Assembly: GCA_026874595.1 (NCBI GenBank)
Contig: CM049306.1
Location: 8,240,519-8,304,518, forward strand
Direction: 5' to 3'
DNA length: 64,000 nt
DNA from: Sipunculus nudus
Lineage: Eukaryota > Annelida > Sipuncula > Golfingiida > Sipunculidae
Positions 14,401 through 29,400 of this stretch are shown here, piece by piece. Each line of letters starts with the position of its first letter. Positions within the stretch are counted from its first letter, which is position 1. Under the pieces are notes generated by a model that was not told the origin of the DNA, did no database searches, and was given only the letters and a program-made list of their open reading frames with translations. A program made the position numbers and the translations under genes.

Positions 14401-17400
14401 TGTAGACAGCTTGTCACACTCCTACAGCCTTTAATGTGGATTGTGGCAGCGCTGTATTATACAGAACAATGTAACTCATCCCAGCACTGAGGGGCTGATG
14501 AAGACACAGGCCTGGCTGGAGAATGAAACGACAACAGCTGCAGTCAGGGAGGTTATTTTTACTGTCACAGCCACCCACTATGGCCACAGTTTTTTTCAAC
14601 GTAACTAAATACCGTGGTTAAGACTAGTTGTGGAGTACAACATTTACTTGTCTGGCAACTTCACAGATTTTCCACTTCTACTTTTATAAACATGAGAAGG
14701 GAACCACCTAATTCCACCTTTTATACAAGTTCCCCATAAAAACCAAATTATCAAAAAACTGATGTCCTTGAATGGCAAAAAAACAATCTTCTACACTACG
14801 GTTCTAATAAATTCAAAAAGAATTGACTGAATTTTTTCCTTCTGCTCATTATACAAGCACATCCCATATTATCCTTATTTACTGTCACTCCATAATGCAG
14901 CTTGCAGAGCTAGGGTTTTCTAGGTTTTTGTAGGTTTAATTGATAAATATAACAGCAAGGCTTATATGCCTCTAGACTGCATCAATTTGTCCTTCTCTGA
15001 CTGTACATAACAAACTGTAAACACACTGATACTTTTTGAATAAGTAATATTCTAAGTAAGCTATATAATAATTGGAAGACTTCAATGAAATATGAAAAGA
15101 AACACATACTTGTTAATAAATAAAACTAGAATAGCTTGTTTTTGCACTTGCAAAGAGAGATGTCTCCCCCACTGCATACAGATTGTATCAATAGAGACAT
15201 GGTGAGAAATGTGAGGTTGTTAAAAAGTTATGGGGTTCCCAAAAATTTTACATTTTGACAGATTAGACCTTGAAGATGAAAACCAAGGTCACAGGTTTTC
15301 TAACTCGTCAGAGCTTTTGGTAGGAACAATGACTGTACCAAATTTGAGGACCAAATGTGAAGCAGTTCTAAACTTATGGGGTTCCCAAAAATTTCAAATT
15401 GTGGCAGTTTTGGCCTTGAAGATGAGGGTCAAGGTCACCAAATTTTGAACTCTGCCAAGAACTTGGTAGAAACAATTTGTGTACCAAACATGAGGACAAA
15501 ATGTGAAGGGCTTAAAAAGTTATGGGGTTCACAAGAATTTTACATTTCAGCAGATTTGACAAGGTTACTGGTTTTCCTCTGAGATTTTGGTGGGAACAAT
15601 GAGTGCTTCAAATTTAGGAGGAAAATATGAAGCCCTTCAATAATTATCATGATGTTCGCAAGACTAACTATTATTTGGCCCATTTGACCTTGAAGATGAA
15701 GGTCAAGGTTACCAGGTTTTGATCTAGTCCAAGATTTATATATGCAGCCCTTCAAAAGTTATTGTGTTCACAAGATATCGTACAGAAAAAGCTGACGACA
15801 GACGATGGCACTGAAAAAAACACGTCTCCCCATAGGGGGGGACATAATTACACCTGTAAAAAACACCGTCTAAATCTGTTATGTTATAATGAATAACATC
15901 CAACTATGTTATGTTTTTTCTGACTTTTCCAAATTGATTTACAACTTATTTGACAATTAAAAACAGTTGTTCTTAGTTTACATTCCTGTCAATCATTGCA
16001 CTTCATCTCATGTGCCGCAAAGCAGGGAATGATGTGACCGTCAATGTAGACTGACATGGTTACAGCAAGTCTGGTGCAACTGCACTTTCCTGTGAATATC
16101 AATAATCAAAATGACAAATGCGGACACCTGTTAAAGGTTAGACCAAGTTCATCGAGGTTGACAGTCAGTGTCAGGCCAAACTATAAATCAAGAGTAACTT
16201 AACAGAGGGCGTTGTTTTTTAAATAATATACGCAACAGTTTATTAAGCATTTCATCAATTCTTTCAAATCAGGAAAACAATCATTCATGTCACTGTGCAA
16301 AACGTTGCAGCACCATATCACTTTTGCCTGAAGCGATGGAGCCTGCCATATTCGGCTAGTCAGGAGAGTATTATTATATACCGGCTGGCTGCTGTTCGAG
16401 TCCAATTCTAATCTTATTTCTGACATTTTTGTTTTAGTTTAGATGAATAAATACGGTTACTAAGTCACTTAAAACATTGGATTTCTGTTATATATATCCC
16501 ACCAACCAAAGCCATTTTAACTTTCCAGATCAGTGAGATCATGGGTTCTTCATGAATATTCATGAAGACATACCTATTCAAATTAAGCCATGTGACATTA
16601 TGTAACCAATAGGGATCATAATAGTTCAGAACATGGGACCCACATGTACATAAAGTGTCAGTTACATCAGACACAATGGAAATACCCATTGATAGAATCC
16701 TGATGTTGAAGGTTTTTCAATGGCTCGTGGGCAGAATTCTGTGTAGTCTCAGAAACATTGTTCATGCTAAAAATGGAAATTCTGAGCTTACAATAGGTTC
16801 ATGTGGCTGAACGAATGCATATGCAAAGCACCCACAAGGCAACATGCTAACTGAATGTCTTTTAATATTAATATACGTGTTCAGGTCATGTTTCGGCTTC
16901 CTCTTATTCAAGTAAACATGGGCACACCTGCCATCATCAGGCTTCAACACCCAGGTGGCAACTGGCTTAATTGCCCCCAGTTTCATTGCAGATCTTGACG
17001 AATCTGAGGAAACAGCAAATTTATTTAAAAATCTCAGAATTCTGCGAACTGGCGGAAAAAGCTCATGCCTATCTTGTTATCATATGACTTAGACTTACCT
17101 TCTTGTTTATGTAAAACGACAAGTTCACCAGGGATTTAACGAAATCGATATATGTAAGCCCTACTGACAGTAGAGCCAGTGATTTTCCGCAATCCCGGAG
17201 GGAATAGCAGAACTGACAGACTGAAACGGAATTCGCAATCCTGCAAATATTTAAGTTTTAATGTATTTCTTGCCAAAAATATCTTGACAATTCACTTGAA
17301 ATGTTTGTGCAGTGATATAATTGTCCGATGCTGTTGACAGTGTGCAGTACTCACAGATGTACACAAGATCCGACTTGGCCTTGTATGTGTTTTACAGGGC

Positions 17401-20400
17401 TTTTGCACGGCAGCCTGGACACTTCGCTATGTGCCATCCAGTAGGATGTAACACGAATATTAAAACGAGGATGATTTTTTCACAGGGTGCCGTATTTACC
17501 GTGAAAAATGTTCATGACTTCAATGACATACACGGAGACTCACACATGGCACCTCGAATACAAGACAACAAGTAACGCGTAATAATTATAAATATGAAGC
17601 ACCTTTCAAGGGATGTGAAATGCCATGTATGACAGGCTTGTAGTCCAGGACAATGTCATGAAATGAATGTACTATAAAAGGTCAACAAAGTTTAAGAAAG
17701 GGACCGTGTTTCCACAGGACATAAATATAACAAATTTCCTCACAATTTTTATATGAAACCCCAGAATTGAGGCATACACCCTCTAGGGAAATGTTCTGTA
17801 AAATATTAACCAAATCAATGCCCTGGTTTCTATACAGTAGCACTGAAATCGTACTCAGTTAAATGTCTTAAAATGACATAGTTCTTGATAGATCTGTTTG
17901 GACATATTACATGTTTTTCCTTCAACACCGGCACAACGGAATAAATTTGAATAACTGACGTTGTTTACACTAACATGATATATTTTGTGGAAATATTTGG
18001 TGACTGTAATTTTTACCCAAATTTTGGTCCTAAAATCAGCCCTCATCTTATACACTAGATCACCTTATACAAAAGAAAATACAGTAGGTGAGATATTATA
18101 TTGGATAATATTTCTGTTGAGTTTCATCAACAACGTAAATGGACGGTCAGTTGGACGGACCATGGGTATACCACAATATGTCTTGTCACAGACTATGTAT
18201 TATAAGTTAGACAAAGGATACAACTTTAATATACCAAGAGAGAAGACGTTTGTCAGTATTAAATAACAATTCATATTTTTACAACATCAGCACTTTTTTC
18301 TACTTAACTTGATTAAGGAAATTTGGCTCATATTTCATAAGGGGAATCGAATAACATGGAAGGGTGTTTTGTATAAGTGGGTCACAGGGTACCTTATGCA
18401 AAGCCAATGTTATCAGTTAATACATCCATCCCCTCTGCTGCCCAGCTTCTGGTTAAAGGTATCAGGTTGATTACTCAGTAGGGTTTCACCACTTTAATAC
18501 ATTTTCATTAAAATAATATCTGTAATAATATCTGAGAGAACAATTACAAATTTAGTGACAAAGCCGTCAACTACAGACTTACTTTCTTCTGGAGATAGTG
18601 TTCCTTTCAGTACGCAGTCTTTATTTAACACTGTTATACTAAGCTGTAAAAATACTCTGCATTTGTAATTTGACCTCTGCATAATATGACCTGTACAGTA
18701 TGACTTCTACTCTCTACTTAAGAATACTCATAAAAATTCCCTTATGTTGTTGTAGCTCTGCTGTAAAAAGTTTTATATCAATCTTTATATTACAGTATCT
18801 ATACTGCACTCAATTTCATACCAATCTAAGTATGAAAGTACCTGTACTATACTAAGCTTCAAGTGGATCTTGACATGAAAACTGTACCTGTACAGTACTA
18901 GGTTATATATCAATGTTCACATAAAAGTACCTGTGCTGTACTAAGTTATATATTGATATTTGCGTGATAGTACCTGTCTGTACTAAGTTGGGTTCATCCC
19001 TGAGACAAGAACACCTTTAATGAAGGATGCAAACTACTAACACATGCATCAACTTGACCCTCTGTGGTGGGGGTTAGTTATCTTCTCCAAAAATAAGCCA
19101 ACATGGTCTGGGCACAAACTGGCTTCTTTGCCCTGGAGAGCTGAGGCCCTCAGTCAGAGAAGCAGCCCAGCACACAGATACCCCTGGACCTGGTGCTGGT
19201 CCGCTCCAGTCCCTGTGATCCTGCAACAGCCCAGACCTGCCCTTAACACCCCAGCAGATTAACCATCTCAGTTATATATCAGCATACAGCATATGATAAC
19301 AACCACTTAGAAGACTACCAGTTGCTGAGCGCTGGGTCCTTGTTCATCAGTGGGTGACACATGTCTCAGGCATGGTGCAATCTGAGTACACCCGATCCTA
19401 CAAAATGGCCCCTGACCTTACAGAACATACAGTAACAATATCATACATAGCCTATCAACAGTAGCTGACACATGTACATATTAAATATATTCAGAATGTC
19501 TTCCATAAATAATAATGAATCTTCCTCTGGTCTAAAGTTTTTAAATCAGAACTACATGTAGCTCAAACTTTTTTGTTTGTGTCTGAAATATGATCAATAA
19601 TTCAATATCATCCAAAAGGTGTCTAAATCTAATTGTTTAAAACACACCTAAAAATCCTTCAGTTCCTGTACAAGATATTATCTGGATACACTTGCACAAA
19701 TGTTCATAAAATCAACATTTAAAATCACTAATCTTATAAAATCTGTAAGCTGTGTCATCAGATCAACATTAATGCCAACCAGGTTCAGTGGTCTAGGGGT
19801 AGAGCACAGGAATAAAAGTTGATAGTCCTGAGTACAAACAATGGGGCTGATCACACACACAAGGTAGACACAGGGGTATAAAATACAATGACATGAAGGA
19901 AGTGCTATGGCCTTGTCACTTAGTGCTAAACCAAAATGGAACACACAGATGTTCATACTAAATGTTAAGAGTTACTTCAACAAAAAAAATATTTAGAAAA
20001 TAAATGGTGAAACTATACTAACTGAAACAATTTAAACAACACAGATACTCGGTCATATATTATCATATGAATTCAGGATCATCATCTTCAATCCCACACA
20101 CGTCAATGTGCCAATATGCCAGTCCTGGAGCTGATTGATAGCTTCAAAATGGATTTTTTTAGTACCAGTGCCAAATATCCCTCAGAATTTCATGAAAAAT
20201 ATCCTTTATTCAAATATACAATAAAAACAAAACAGTGAAAGATTATGTTGTGACTGATAAGGGAACAGTGATGATATAATATTCCACAGCATTTATATTA
20301 ATTTAAAAAGGTTTTGACTCTTTTAAGACAAATTCAAAGTTGATCATGTATCTTTGTGCATTCTACCAACACTGAAATACAATCAGAAACATATATCTGT

Positions 20401-23400
20401 TATAAGAGTCCAATGTTCAACTAAAACAATCAGAAGTGACACTTTCTGTGCCAAAGTTGGTAGATTTATTGGTCCTATATTCTGTTCCCTTGTAATCTGT
20501 TCTCCTTGTTGGAATGTCTTGCTGGCACAGATCACAGTACACAGCCAGCCAAGCACAGATTCCCCAAACTTCCCTGAGAAATATTTTCCCATCACAGGGT
20601 GCAGGATGCAGACACCAGTCTCTAAAGGCACATCCCTTACACCAAGCATGGTTAGACAACCATATAGGGTTTCCCTGTTAGTCTTGGCTCTGTGGTTCCT
20701 AAACCACAGTCTGACCTAAATGAAAGGTCCAGGGGTAAACTAGTGTCAGTACCCAACCCAAACAAACCTCAGCACAGTTACATAAATCTCTAACAACAAC
20801 TAACATTTTAATATTTCATCACCCTGAACAATACAGAACATAAGCACAGAAATACCAGCATTCACATTGGTCCCTATTTCTGTGTGTATTTCTATGTGTT
20901 TTGCTGGCTTATATTATGTATTCATGAAAGCATTTCAAAACAAAATAAATCACTTAAGCCAAGGACAAGCTCTAAGTGTTCTTACTTGCATGGAGGACAG
21001 AGAAGCAGAGGTTTGCCTGTTATGGAAAGATTAAAGTCTTCAAAATCTTTTTTTTTTTACAGGAAAATTACAAATTTATATTATAACTGACAGTGACAGT
21101 AAACTTTTATCAGGTCCTGAAGAATTGTGAAGGATGCTATGTGTGTCATTTACCATAGCTTCCCTAAAATCCTGAGGAATTTAACATTGTTTGGCAGATT
21201 TAGCCAAGGCTTCATTTCAGCACCATCTATTAGAAACTACCCTAGCTTGCGATCCTGGTGCACTGAAAACCTGCAAAAACTAAATATGCCAGCTGGTGAA
21301 CTCCACCCATGGAAACCCCATCCGGTTTAAGCTCGAGCGGGCCAGTTCCAATGCAAGAACAGGTATTATGTGGGTGTCCATGATAGAGATATGCCTGCAC
21401 GTTTCCCTGCATCCTATTTTTAAATCGTTCTGCTATATCCAGCTGTACTAGCTGCCATCATTTATATTTTAAAACTAGATATGTCGGAACGACACGAATG
21501 CCCCCGCCTGGGGCAAATTAGAAACATTTGTTAAATTTTGTAAAAAATTTTTTAAGTTCAGGAGGTGTCGTATGGTCAAAAGTAGGTCAACAAGGGCAAA
21601 ATGCAAACACGATCTGTAACGGGTCATTATCAAGCAACACACCTAAAATCAGGCCAGTATCTGCAGGCATTGTTAAAAAAAGTCCATACATGAACATATT
21701 TCATAAAAATTTCTGTCTTTCATGAAATTTTTTATGTTCAGGATCTGTCATATGGTCAAAAATAGGTCAACTGGGAAGAAACGAGAACTTGATCTGTAAG
21801 TGGTCATTATGCGCCCACAGACCAAACATTAGGCCAGTATCTGTAAGCACTGCATTGCAAAACTAGGATATTTGCAAAAGCTGATAATCAGTTATAAATT
21901 TAAATTGGAGAGGTATGTACCATGTTTCATAACAATCCACCATATGGTTCCTGAGATATAAGCTTTTGAGTGTTTTTGTATAATCAGCTCTAAAATGTAG
22001 AAAAATGGGTCAAGGTCACCCGAGATTTTATCGATATACATATTCACTGGAGAAAAAAAATTGCAACGGTGAATCCTTTTAGATATATATCCCGCTCACA
22101 AGATAAAAGTTAACAGACGCAGGATGGACAGACTCCGGACGGACAGACAGCTTGGGTGACGACAATAGCCCATCAGCCTATGAGGTGAGGGCTAAAACGG
22201 TTGTACATGTACATTTGTCATGAAAATTTATATTTTTCATGAAATTTTTAAAGTTTAGGAGCTGTAAAATGGTCAAAAGTAGGTCAACTGGGACAAAACG
22301 CGAACTTAATCTGTAACTGATCATTATCTGCCAACACACCAAAAATCAAGCCAATATCTGCAGGCATTGCGAAAAAATGTCCGTACATGTGTATTTGTCA
22401 TGAAAATTTCTATTTTTCATGAAATTTTCTAAGTTGAGGAGCCGTAAAACAGTCAAAAGTAGGTCAACCTGGACGAAACACGAACTCGATCTGTAACTGG
22501 TCATTATCTGCCTACACACCAAAAATCAGGCCAATATCTGCAGGCACTGCGAAAAAAAGTCCGTACATGTGTATTTGTCATGAAAATTTATATTTTTCAT
22601 GAAATTTTAAAAGTTTAGGAGCCATAAAACGGTCAAAAGTAGGTCAACCTGGACGAAACGCAAACTCGATCTGTAACTGATCATTATCTGCCCACAAACC
22701 AAAAATCAGGCCAATATCTGCAGGCACTGCAAAAAACAGTCTGTACATATGTATTTGTCATGAAAATTTTATTTTTCATGAAATTTTCTAAGTTTAGGAG
22801 CTGTAAAACAGTCAAAAGTAGGTCAACCGGGACAAAACGTGAACTCGATCTGTAACTGGTCATTATCTGCCCACACATAAAAAATCAGGCCAATATCTGC
22901 AGGCATCGCGAATAAAAGTCCATACAACTGTTTGATTTCGGAATGACGGAATGACGGAAGGACGGACATGGGTAAAACTATATGCCCCGGCCACTTTGTG
23001 GCGGGGGCATAACATAAGTTATGTCCTTTACCTCCACCTCATGTGATTTTAGTTTCCTGTGATCTTCATGCTTGCCTTCTCCATATGTTTTAGGTTTTAT
23101 TTTCCCTTAAAGCTGTTTTCAGCAAGACATTCAATCTAATTTTGAGAAAAAAATTTTTATAAATCCATGCAAATGTGGCTCTAAATTGGAGCTGTTGGAA
23201 AATGTACTTGTCTGTGGTTAGCTTAGAGTCAAGATGAAACACTGCAAATGTAACTGCTGATAAGATCACAAGAGGTTTTTAAAGGTGTTTCTGATGCAAA
23301 CCACAAAAATACACTTAAGTTATCAAAGCTTGTAGTAGGAAAAAAGGCCAACATTTAAACCCACCTGGTGTGTGAAGTTTATGATGTCTAAAGGACATAA

Positions 23401-26400
23401 AACAACTCTGCACAACAACCAGAAAAGATATACACAGCTCTCCCTTTAACTGATCTATAAAACATGCATTTTGCTCAACAGTGTGTTATTTGTGAAGGCC
23501 AAGTTGCTACATATGACCTATGGCTCAGGATATAGTCTGCTAATAGCATTGGCCTCTTATTATCTGTTTCCCTTGAACTGTTCACTGCTTCTATACTCAT
23601 TTTTGTGTGCACTAATTCATTTTACGTAATATGTCCAGAAGGACTTTTGCAGGTTTAATGTTATTACAAAGTCAGAGGCTGGGGTACTCATCTTTGTTTC
23701 TATCTCTAAGACAGAAGAGCTGATATAATACTAAAAATCATTAATGTCTGCATATGACTGTTATAATGACAGTTATCATTAGGATCTCAATAAAGTGATA
23801 ATAATGAAGTATGTGAGATTATGATACAGGATAACAGTACCTGTATCTGGTTCGTGATTATGAGCGAGTTTGAGTCCTAGAGCCATCCTGAAAGCTATTT
23901 GTAGCTGCAAACCAGCCCTGCTTAATATCTTGTAGTGAATTATGAAACAACAATGAATTACAAAAATATCACACACATGTAAAGTACATACATAGCAGAG
24001 CATTATATATACCTATTATTACCCGGTAAATTTTCTCTTCTAGTGACATACATTTTGTATTTATCACTGAGAATCAAAAAAATCAGTAAGCACCTAAATC
24101 AAATGCTCTGTCATGGTCTTGATGAATTTATCAGTACCATTATAGCCACATCTCCTAAAGTTGCAGTAATGTTACCTTGTATTGTTTAGTGACAACATGA
24201 TGTTCTTGTCACTAGTATTACCACTTGATGTATGCAACAGGCTGTCATGAATCTGCCTCTGAGCTTTAACTAACGACAGCTGAGCTTTAACAAGGATAAA
24301 GGGTAGGACAAAGCTGATCTTTCTTTTGTTTCCTGTTTATTAACCTATGGGGAACAATCATAAATCATAAGAAAGCCCAAAACCCTAAAGCCCAAATCAG
24401 TATATATACCCATGAATATCATCTCTATTGATTTTTATCAAACCTATGCCATGAATCTGGAACTATTCATGATCATTGAGTAAATACAGTGTTTTATGAA
24501 AGAGCTTTATCCCTTTGTCAAAGACCTTGAGAAGATCAAGAAGGGTACAGTATATGAACATACGGCAAGTTTGAAAAGTGTCAGGCTACATAACGTGATC
24601 TTGTATGCACATGGACAGCAGCTGCATGGCCTGTGGTTGCAGTGGTGACTCCCACACTGCTGAAGTGTTGGGAAAATCTGCATTTGTGACTGTGTATCAC
24701 AAACAGGAAACATGCTGGATTCCTTCAGCAAAGATGACTTACTTGTCAAATATGATACACCTGCATGACAGCCCACCATAACAAACCTAACTCACGATAT
24801 ACTACACATAACCATCCAGCACTGGCCTGCTGGTACAATTTAGGAAGTTGTCCCATATGGGTGTGGAATGGTGACGGAAGCAAAAGAGGACACTGAGAGC
24901 ACAAGACAGGTTCTGGTCAAACATATCATCCTCATGCCAACAAAATGTCATATATAATCTTTTTGTCAAATGGCAAAAAAATGCAAATATAGTCAAAGAG
25001 GATATCAAGCCAAAAAATTCAGTGCTTCTAATCAAATTGTTGTCTAAGCAAAAAAAAAAAGGGTGACATTACATCAAGGGAAATTGTATCAGAAATCCTT
25101 TATCATGTTACTTTGAACATAGAGAATATTCACTTATTTGACAAGAAATAAGGGATTATTTTATTATGGTGAAAATTATAGTGGATGAACACAGACATCC
25201 TTGAGGTACTTTACATTTGTTCAATGAAAGTCCCAGTAATAATAAATGAGGCCCTGTTTTAGGTTGACTGGACTGACCACTGAATATAATTCCAGACTTA
25301 TGTCATATAAAGTTGCTGAGTAGGAAACTTTACTAGGTACATTGGATCAGGGCTTGACATAAATTTTTGAAAGTACCTGACCTACTTTTAATTACTTGCC
25401 CTGAATGAATTTTTACAAGTCCTACAAAAATCAGCGAGTGCAGCCACATTTACAATGAGTGTTCAACATGATATCTTTTGTAATAGTAAACATGTTCACA
25501 GGTTTGTTTATGCAGATAAACATGCAGGTAAATTAAGATAGCAGTATTCCAAGGATTTCATTTTAAGATAGAAAATGGCTGACTTAAGATTACTGGTAGC
25601 TAAGATTCAGGCCTTTGTGTAAAGGTTTTTGTTGGACCCATTTGCCAAGTCACGCAAGTAGGACTTTTGGTTGCCCTCCCACCATTTGGGGAACTATTTT
25701 ACCTGCCTTAGGCAAGTGGTTAACCTTTAATGGCGAGCCCTGTTGATTTTAATTACATATCTTGAATGTGTTAGCAGCATTTTTAAAATAATTTTAAATT
25801 CAGTAGTTTATACATTATATTTTAGCATCACTGTATTAAACAAGTAACCTTTTAATAATACACCTGGTAACAACACGTCTGCCTGTGGAGATGCCAGCTT
25901 AAATTACAGGTAATTACACACACTGAAAAACACATATGCCTTGAATATATAACTGTCGGAACATCAGTTGTAGTGTGAGAGCAGTCTTCCAGAACAGCCA
26001 TATACAGAGCTACACTTTGTACCAGACATACACTCTGCCATCATTTATAAATGGAATCTCTATCCTGATAGCCATAAGCAGTTTTATACAAAATTATCTT
26101 CAGTATAGAGTAGGAGGATTATAATTGTTGTGCTACCTACCGTAGCTCGTGTGACAGCTCAAGTTTCCAGATTTTTATTTTTAACCAGACAGAAATGAGA
26201 TAAAACTTATCATCTTAATTTCTGTAAAAAATATTTGCCTTACCATTTAACAGTACTCAAACATGGAAGATATGGAAGCATATACTTTAAGGTATTTTGT
26301 CATCCAATGTTGATAAAAGAATCCTGGTTTCATATAAAATGCTTTTTCAAATGCTTATTCCAGAAGAAATTTAAGACAGGGTCATGCATAAGATCAGGCA

Positions 26401-29400
26401 AAACAATTTAAATCTGAAAAAGTTAATTTAATTAATGTAACTTTCATTTTAATAAAGCTTGGGTTAGTGTTTGTCAATTCTCTTTCATTTGACGGAATTG
26501 TAGATTTGGTAGAAAAAAAGAGAAAATAATTTTACTGACCTCTCCCCTTGTTGATGGTGCTACGTCAGAGTATCTATCAGTACAAATTACATCTCCGAGC
26601 TGCCTGATTGGTCCAGTAGGGATTCCTGGGAAGTATCGAGCACAGTCATAGGCAAAGTAACGATATGTTTTCCATGTGCGTCCAAAATCAGAGGATTTCT
26701 CTATCAACATTGCTGCTGGTCTGAAGGTCTTGAAGGTCATAACCATGTGAGTGAAATGGAATTCTGCCTCTAAATCCAGCTGAATGTAGACATCTTCTTT
26801 TCCATTTTCTGCCTGCCACCATTTTAACCTACGAGCAACATTAAAATCGTGCACTATATTTTCTACTCTGTGGCTACGTCGATTGGTTGTTTCTGACCAT
26901 TTCTGCCTTGAATCACAATAGAAACATTTCTTTGAGTCTTCTAAGTGACTAACAATACAATATCTTGAAGGGCTTCTGAAACCGCATGTTGATGAAGCTG
27001 TCAGCTGGTCCTCTCTACCAATTAGCAAATCTCCTGTTGCGGGATAACAGCTACTCTCATCACAAGCTGATCCGCCTCTTTGGGAAAATACTCCTGGAAA
27101 TTCAAGAAAAAAATCAGTCAAGCACAAGTCAAACATTTCAAAATAAAAAACAAAATTGAAAGTGATCATTATTTTATGTCCATATTTTTACAACAATTAT
27201 ATATAGATTATCTCTTCACAAAAATCTTTAATTAAAATCTGTGTCTCTTTTTTTGAATCTATACGAAAATCTTTATAAATCATTCAACTCTAGCATTTGT
27301 CATCATGTCTTACTGGTCAGTTCTTTCCCTCCCGCCCCCCCCACCCCCTGTTTCTGAAATACCTAGGCCAACAAATAATCAGATATTTCAGAAAAAAAAA
27401 ACAAATATATTTTCAAACACTGTAATTTTAAACATATCTACACAAATGCATTTTTTTATACTGATTAGTTTTTTTTTGAGTTTCATGTGATTCATTGAAA
27501 CAATGTTATCATTGAAAATAAATATTATTCTAACACAGAAAGTATATCATTATCTTTAACAAATAATATTAAAAGGGCATGTCTGTGTACCAAACTATGG
27601 AGAATAGTGTATGTGAACCAAACTATGGATAAAAGTGTCTGTGTACCAAACTATGAAGAAAAGTGCCTGTGTACCAAACTATGGAGATAAGTGCCTTTGA
27701 ACCAAACTATGGAGAAAAGTGCCTGTGTACCAAACTATGGAGAAAAGTGCCTGTGTACCAAACTATGGAGAAAAGTGCCTGTGTACCAAACTGTGGAAAA
27801 AAGTGTCTGTGTACCAAACTATGGAGAAAAGTGTCTGTGTACCAAACTATGGAGGAAAGTGTCCGTGTACCAAACTATGGAGGAAAGTGTCTGTGTACCA
27901 AACTATGGAGGAAAGTGTCTGTGTACCAAACTATGGAGGAAAGTGTCTGTGTACCAAACTATGGAGGAAAGTGTCTGTGAACCAAACTATGGAGAAAAGT
28001 GTCTGTGAGCCAAACTATGGAGAAAAGTGTCTGTGAACCAAACTATGGAGAAAAGTGTCTGTGAACCAAACTATGGAGAAAAGTGCCTGTGAACCAAACT
28101 ATGGAGAAAAGTGCCTGTGTACCAAACTATGGAGAAAAGTGCCTGTGTACCAAACTATGGAGAAAAGTGTCTGTGAACCAAACTATGGAGAAAAGTGTCT
28201 GTGAACTAAACTATGGAGAAAAGTGTGTGTACCAAACTATGGACAAAACTGCAACATTTCATAATACAGTAAAACCTCACCTAATGGCCACCTCAGTTTA
28301 ATGACCATCTCAAAATAAAGACCAATTTTTCAAGGTCCCAGTTCAATTTTGTCTTTATATCAGACCTCACTTAGAGGAACACCTCGATAATGCAACCACT
28401 TTCTCGAGGTCTTGTAAGTTGTTGTATTTTGGCTTCACTTTATCAGGATATTAGGAAAGCTGAGGATGCAGTTATTGCAGCTGCCATATGTCATGATAAT
28501 CTCAGATCATTGATTTAAAGAGCTTTATGTTTTTCATTAACTTCGAAATCATCTCTGAGAAGCAGGGGACAGATGGGATTATATTCAGGATTCATAATTA
28601 AACCCAAAGATCAGAAAGGGCAAGCTACTGGACCCCCAGGAGTCTAATTGTATACAATCTAGAGAAGAGTAAGGAGATAAATTAACATGGGAGACAAGGT
28701 CGCTTGACCAGCTTGTGCCCTGCTGCAGATGTTAATGGCTATGATCCCTCACAGCCCTCAACAGCTCACCATTAGCAACATACACATGCTCTTAACAGCC
28801 CATCTAAGCCACCCCTACCCCCACCCTCCCTGCTGATAGACTGCCTGCCTGTCTTACCCATGTATGTCAAACCCACCCTGGGGAGAACGATGTGGATCTA
28901 ATCAAAACAATTAATCAGTGATCATATCAAAGCCAAACCACATGCCTGACTACCAAAACATTCATCATATGGTATACACATATATATGCAAGCCCACCAA
29001 ATTACATTTATACATTACTGGATTATAGCAATACGAGATATCGCTAATGCAGCTTCTCGGGATATCGCTAATGCAGCTTCTCGTGTAGATAGAGGAGAAA
29101 AACGACTGGCTGGCGCAGCCGGAAGCTTGTTCGTGCAGGCAAGTGTGATTCAGCCTGACACTCATTAACCCGGACGAAACTGACAGTCCCAACCTTGTTA
29201 GATTATATGTGCTATGGAACCGCCTTAATTAATATTACCATTGAATAAATATGAGGTTACAATTGTTTCGTACCATAATGTGTCATAATTCAAGGAAACA
29301 CGCAAAATATGACGTTTATCTATGACAGAAGACCCTGTGTACGTTTCCCTTATATCATCCGCTACAAGGCAGTTGATTCAAGATCAAATTCTAGTGCAAA

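Larger units (their letters stand above)
11574..26539. other. Laminin beta intron 2 (15.0 kb)
   Basis: AT-rich intron with transposon-like repeats (12546, 15160, 21477, 25348), a foldback (12862), a SINE head (19790) and a short degenerate tandem (18838). Between them (13.1-15.1, 15.9-18.8, 20-21.4, 23.1-25.3 and 25.8-26.5 kb) I see no gene. The overlapping open frames at 20354-20719 are unrecognised. Confidence 0.75.

Noticed and set aside
20354-20719. 121-codon plus-strand and 80-88-codon minus-strand open frames, one cysteine-rich ([16 protein letters not shown])
   Set aside because: Three overlapping frames compete, none shows a domain I recognise, and no splice or promoter context supports any of them. 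A decayed transposon fragment is possible. A protein search would decide.
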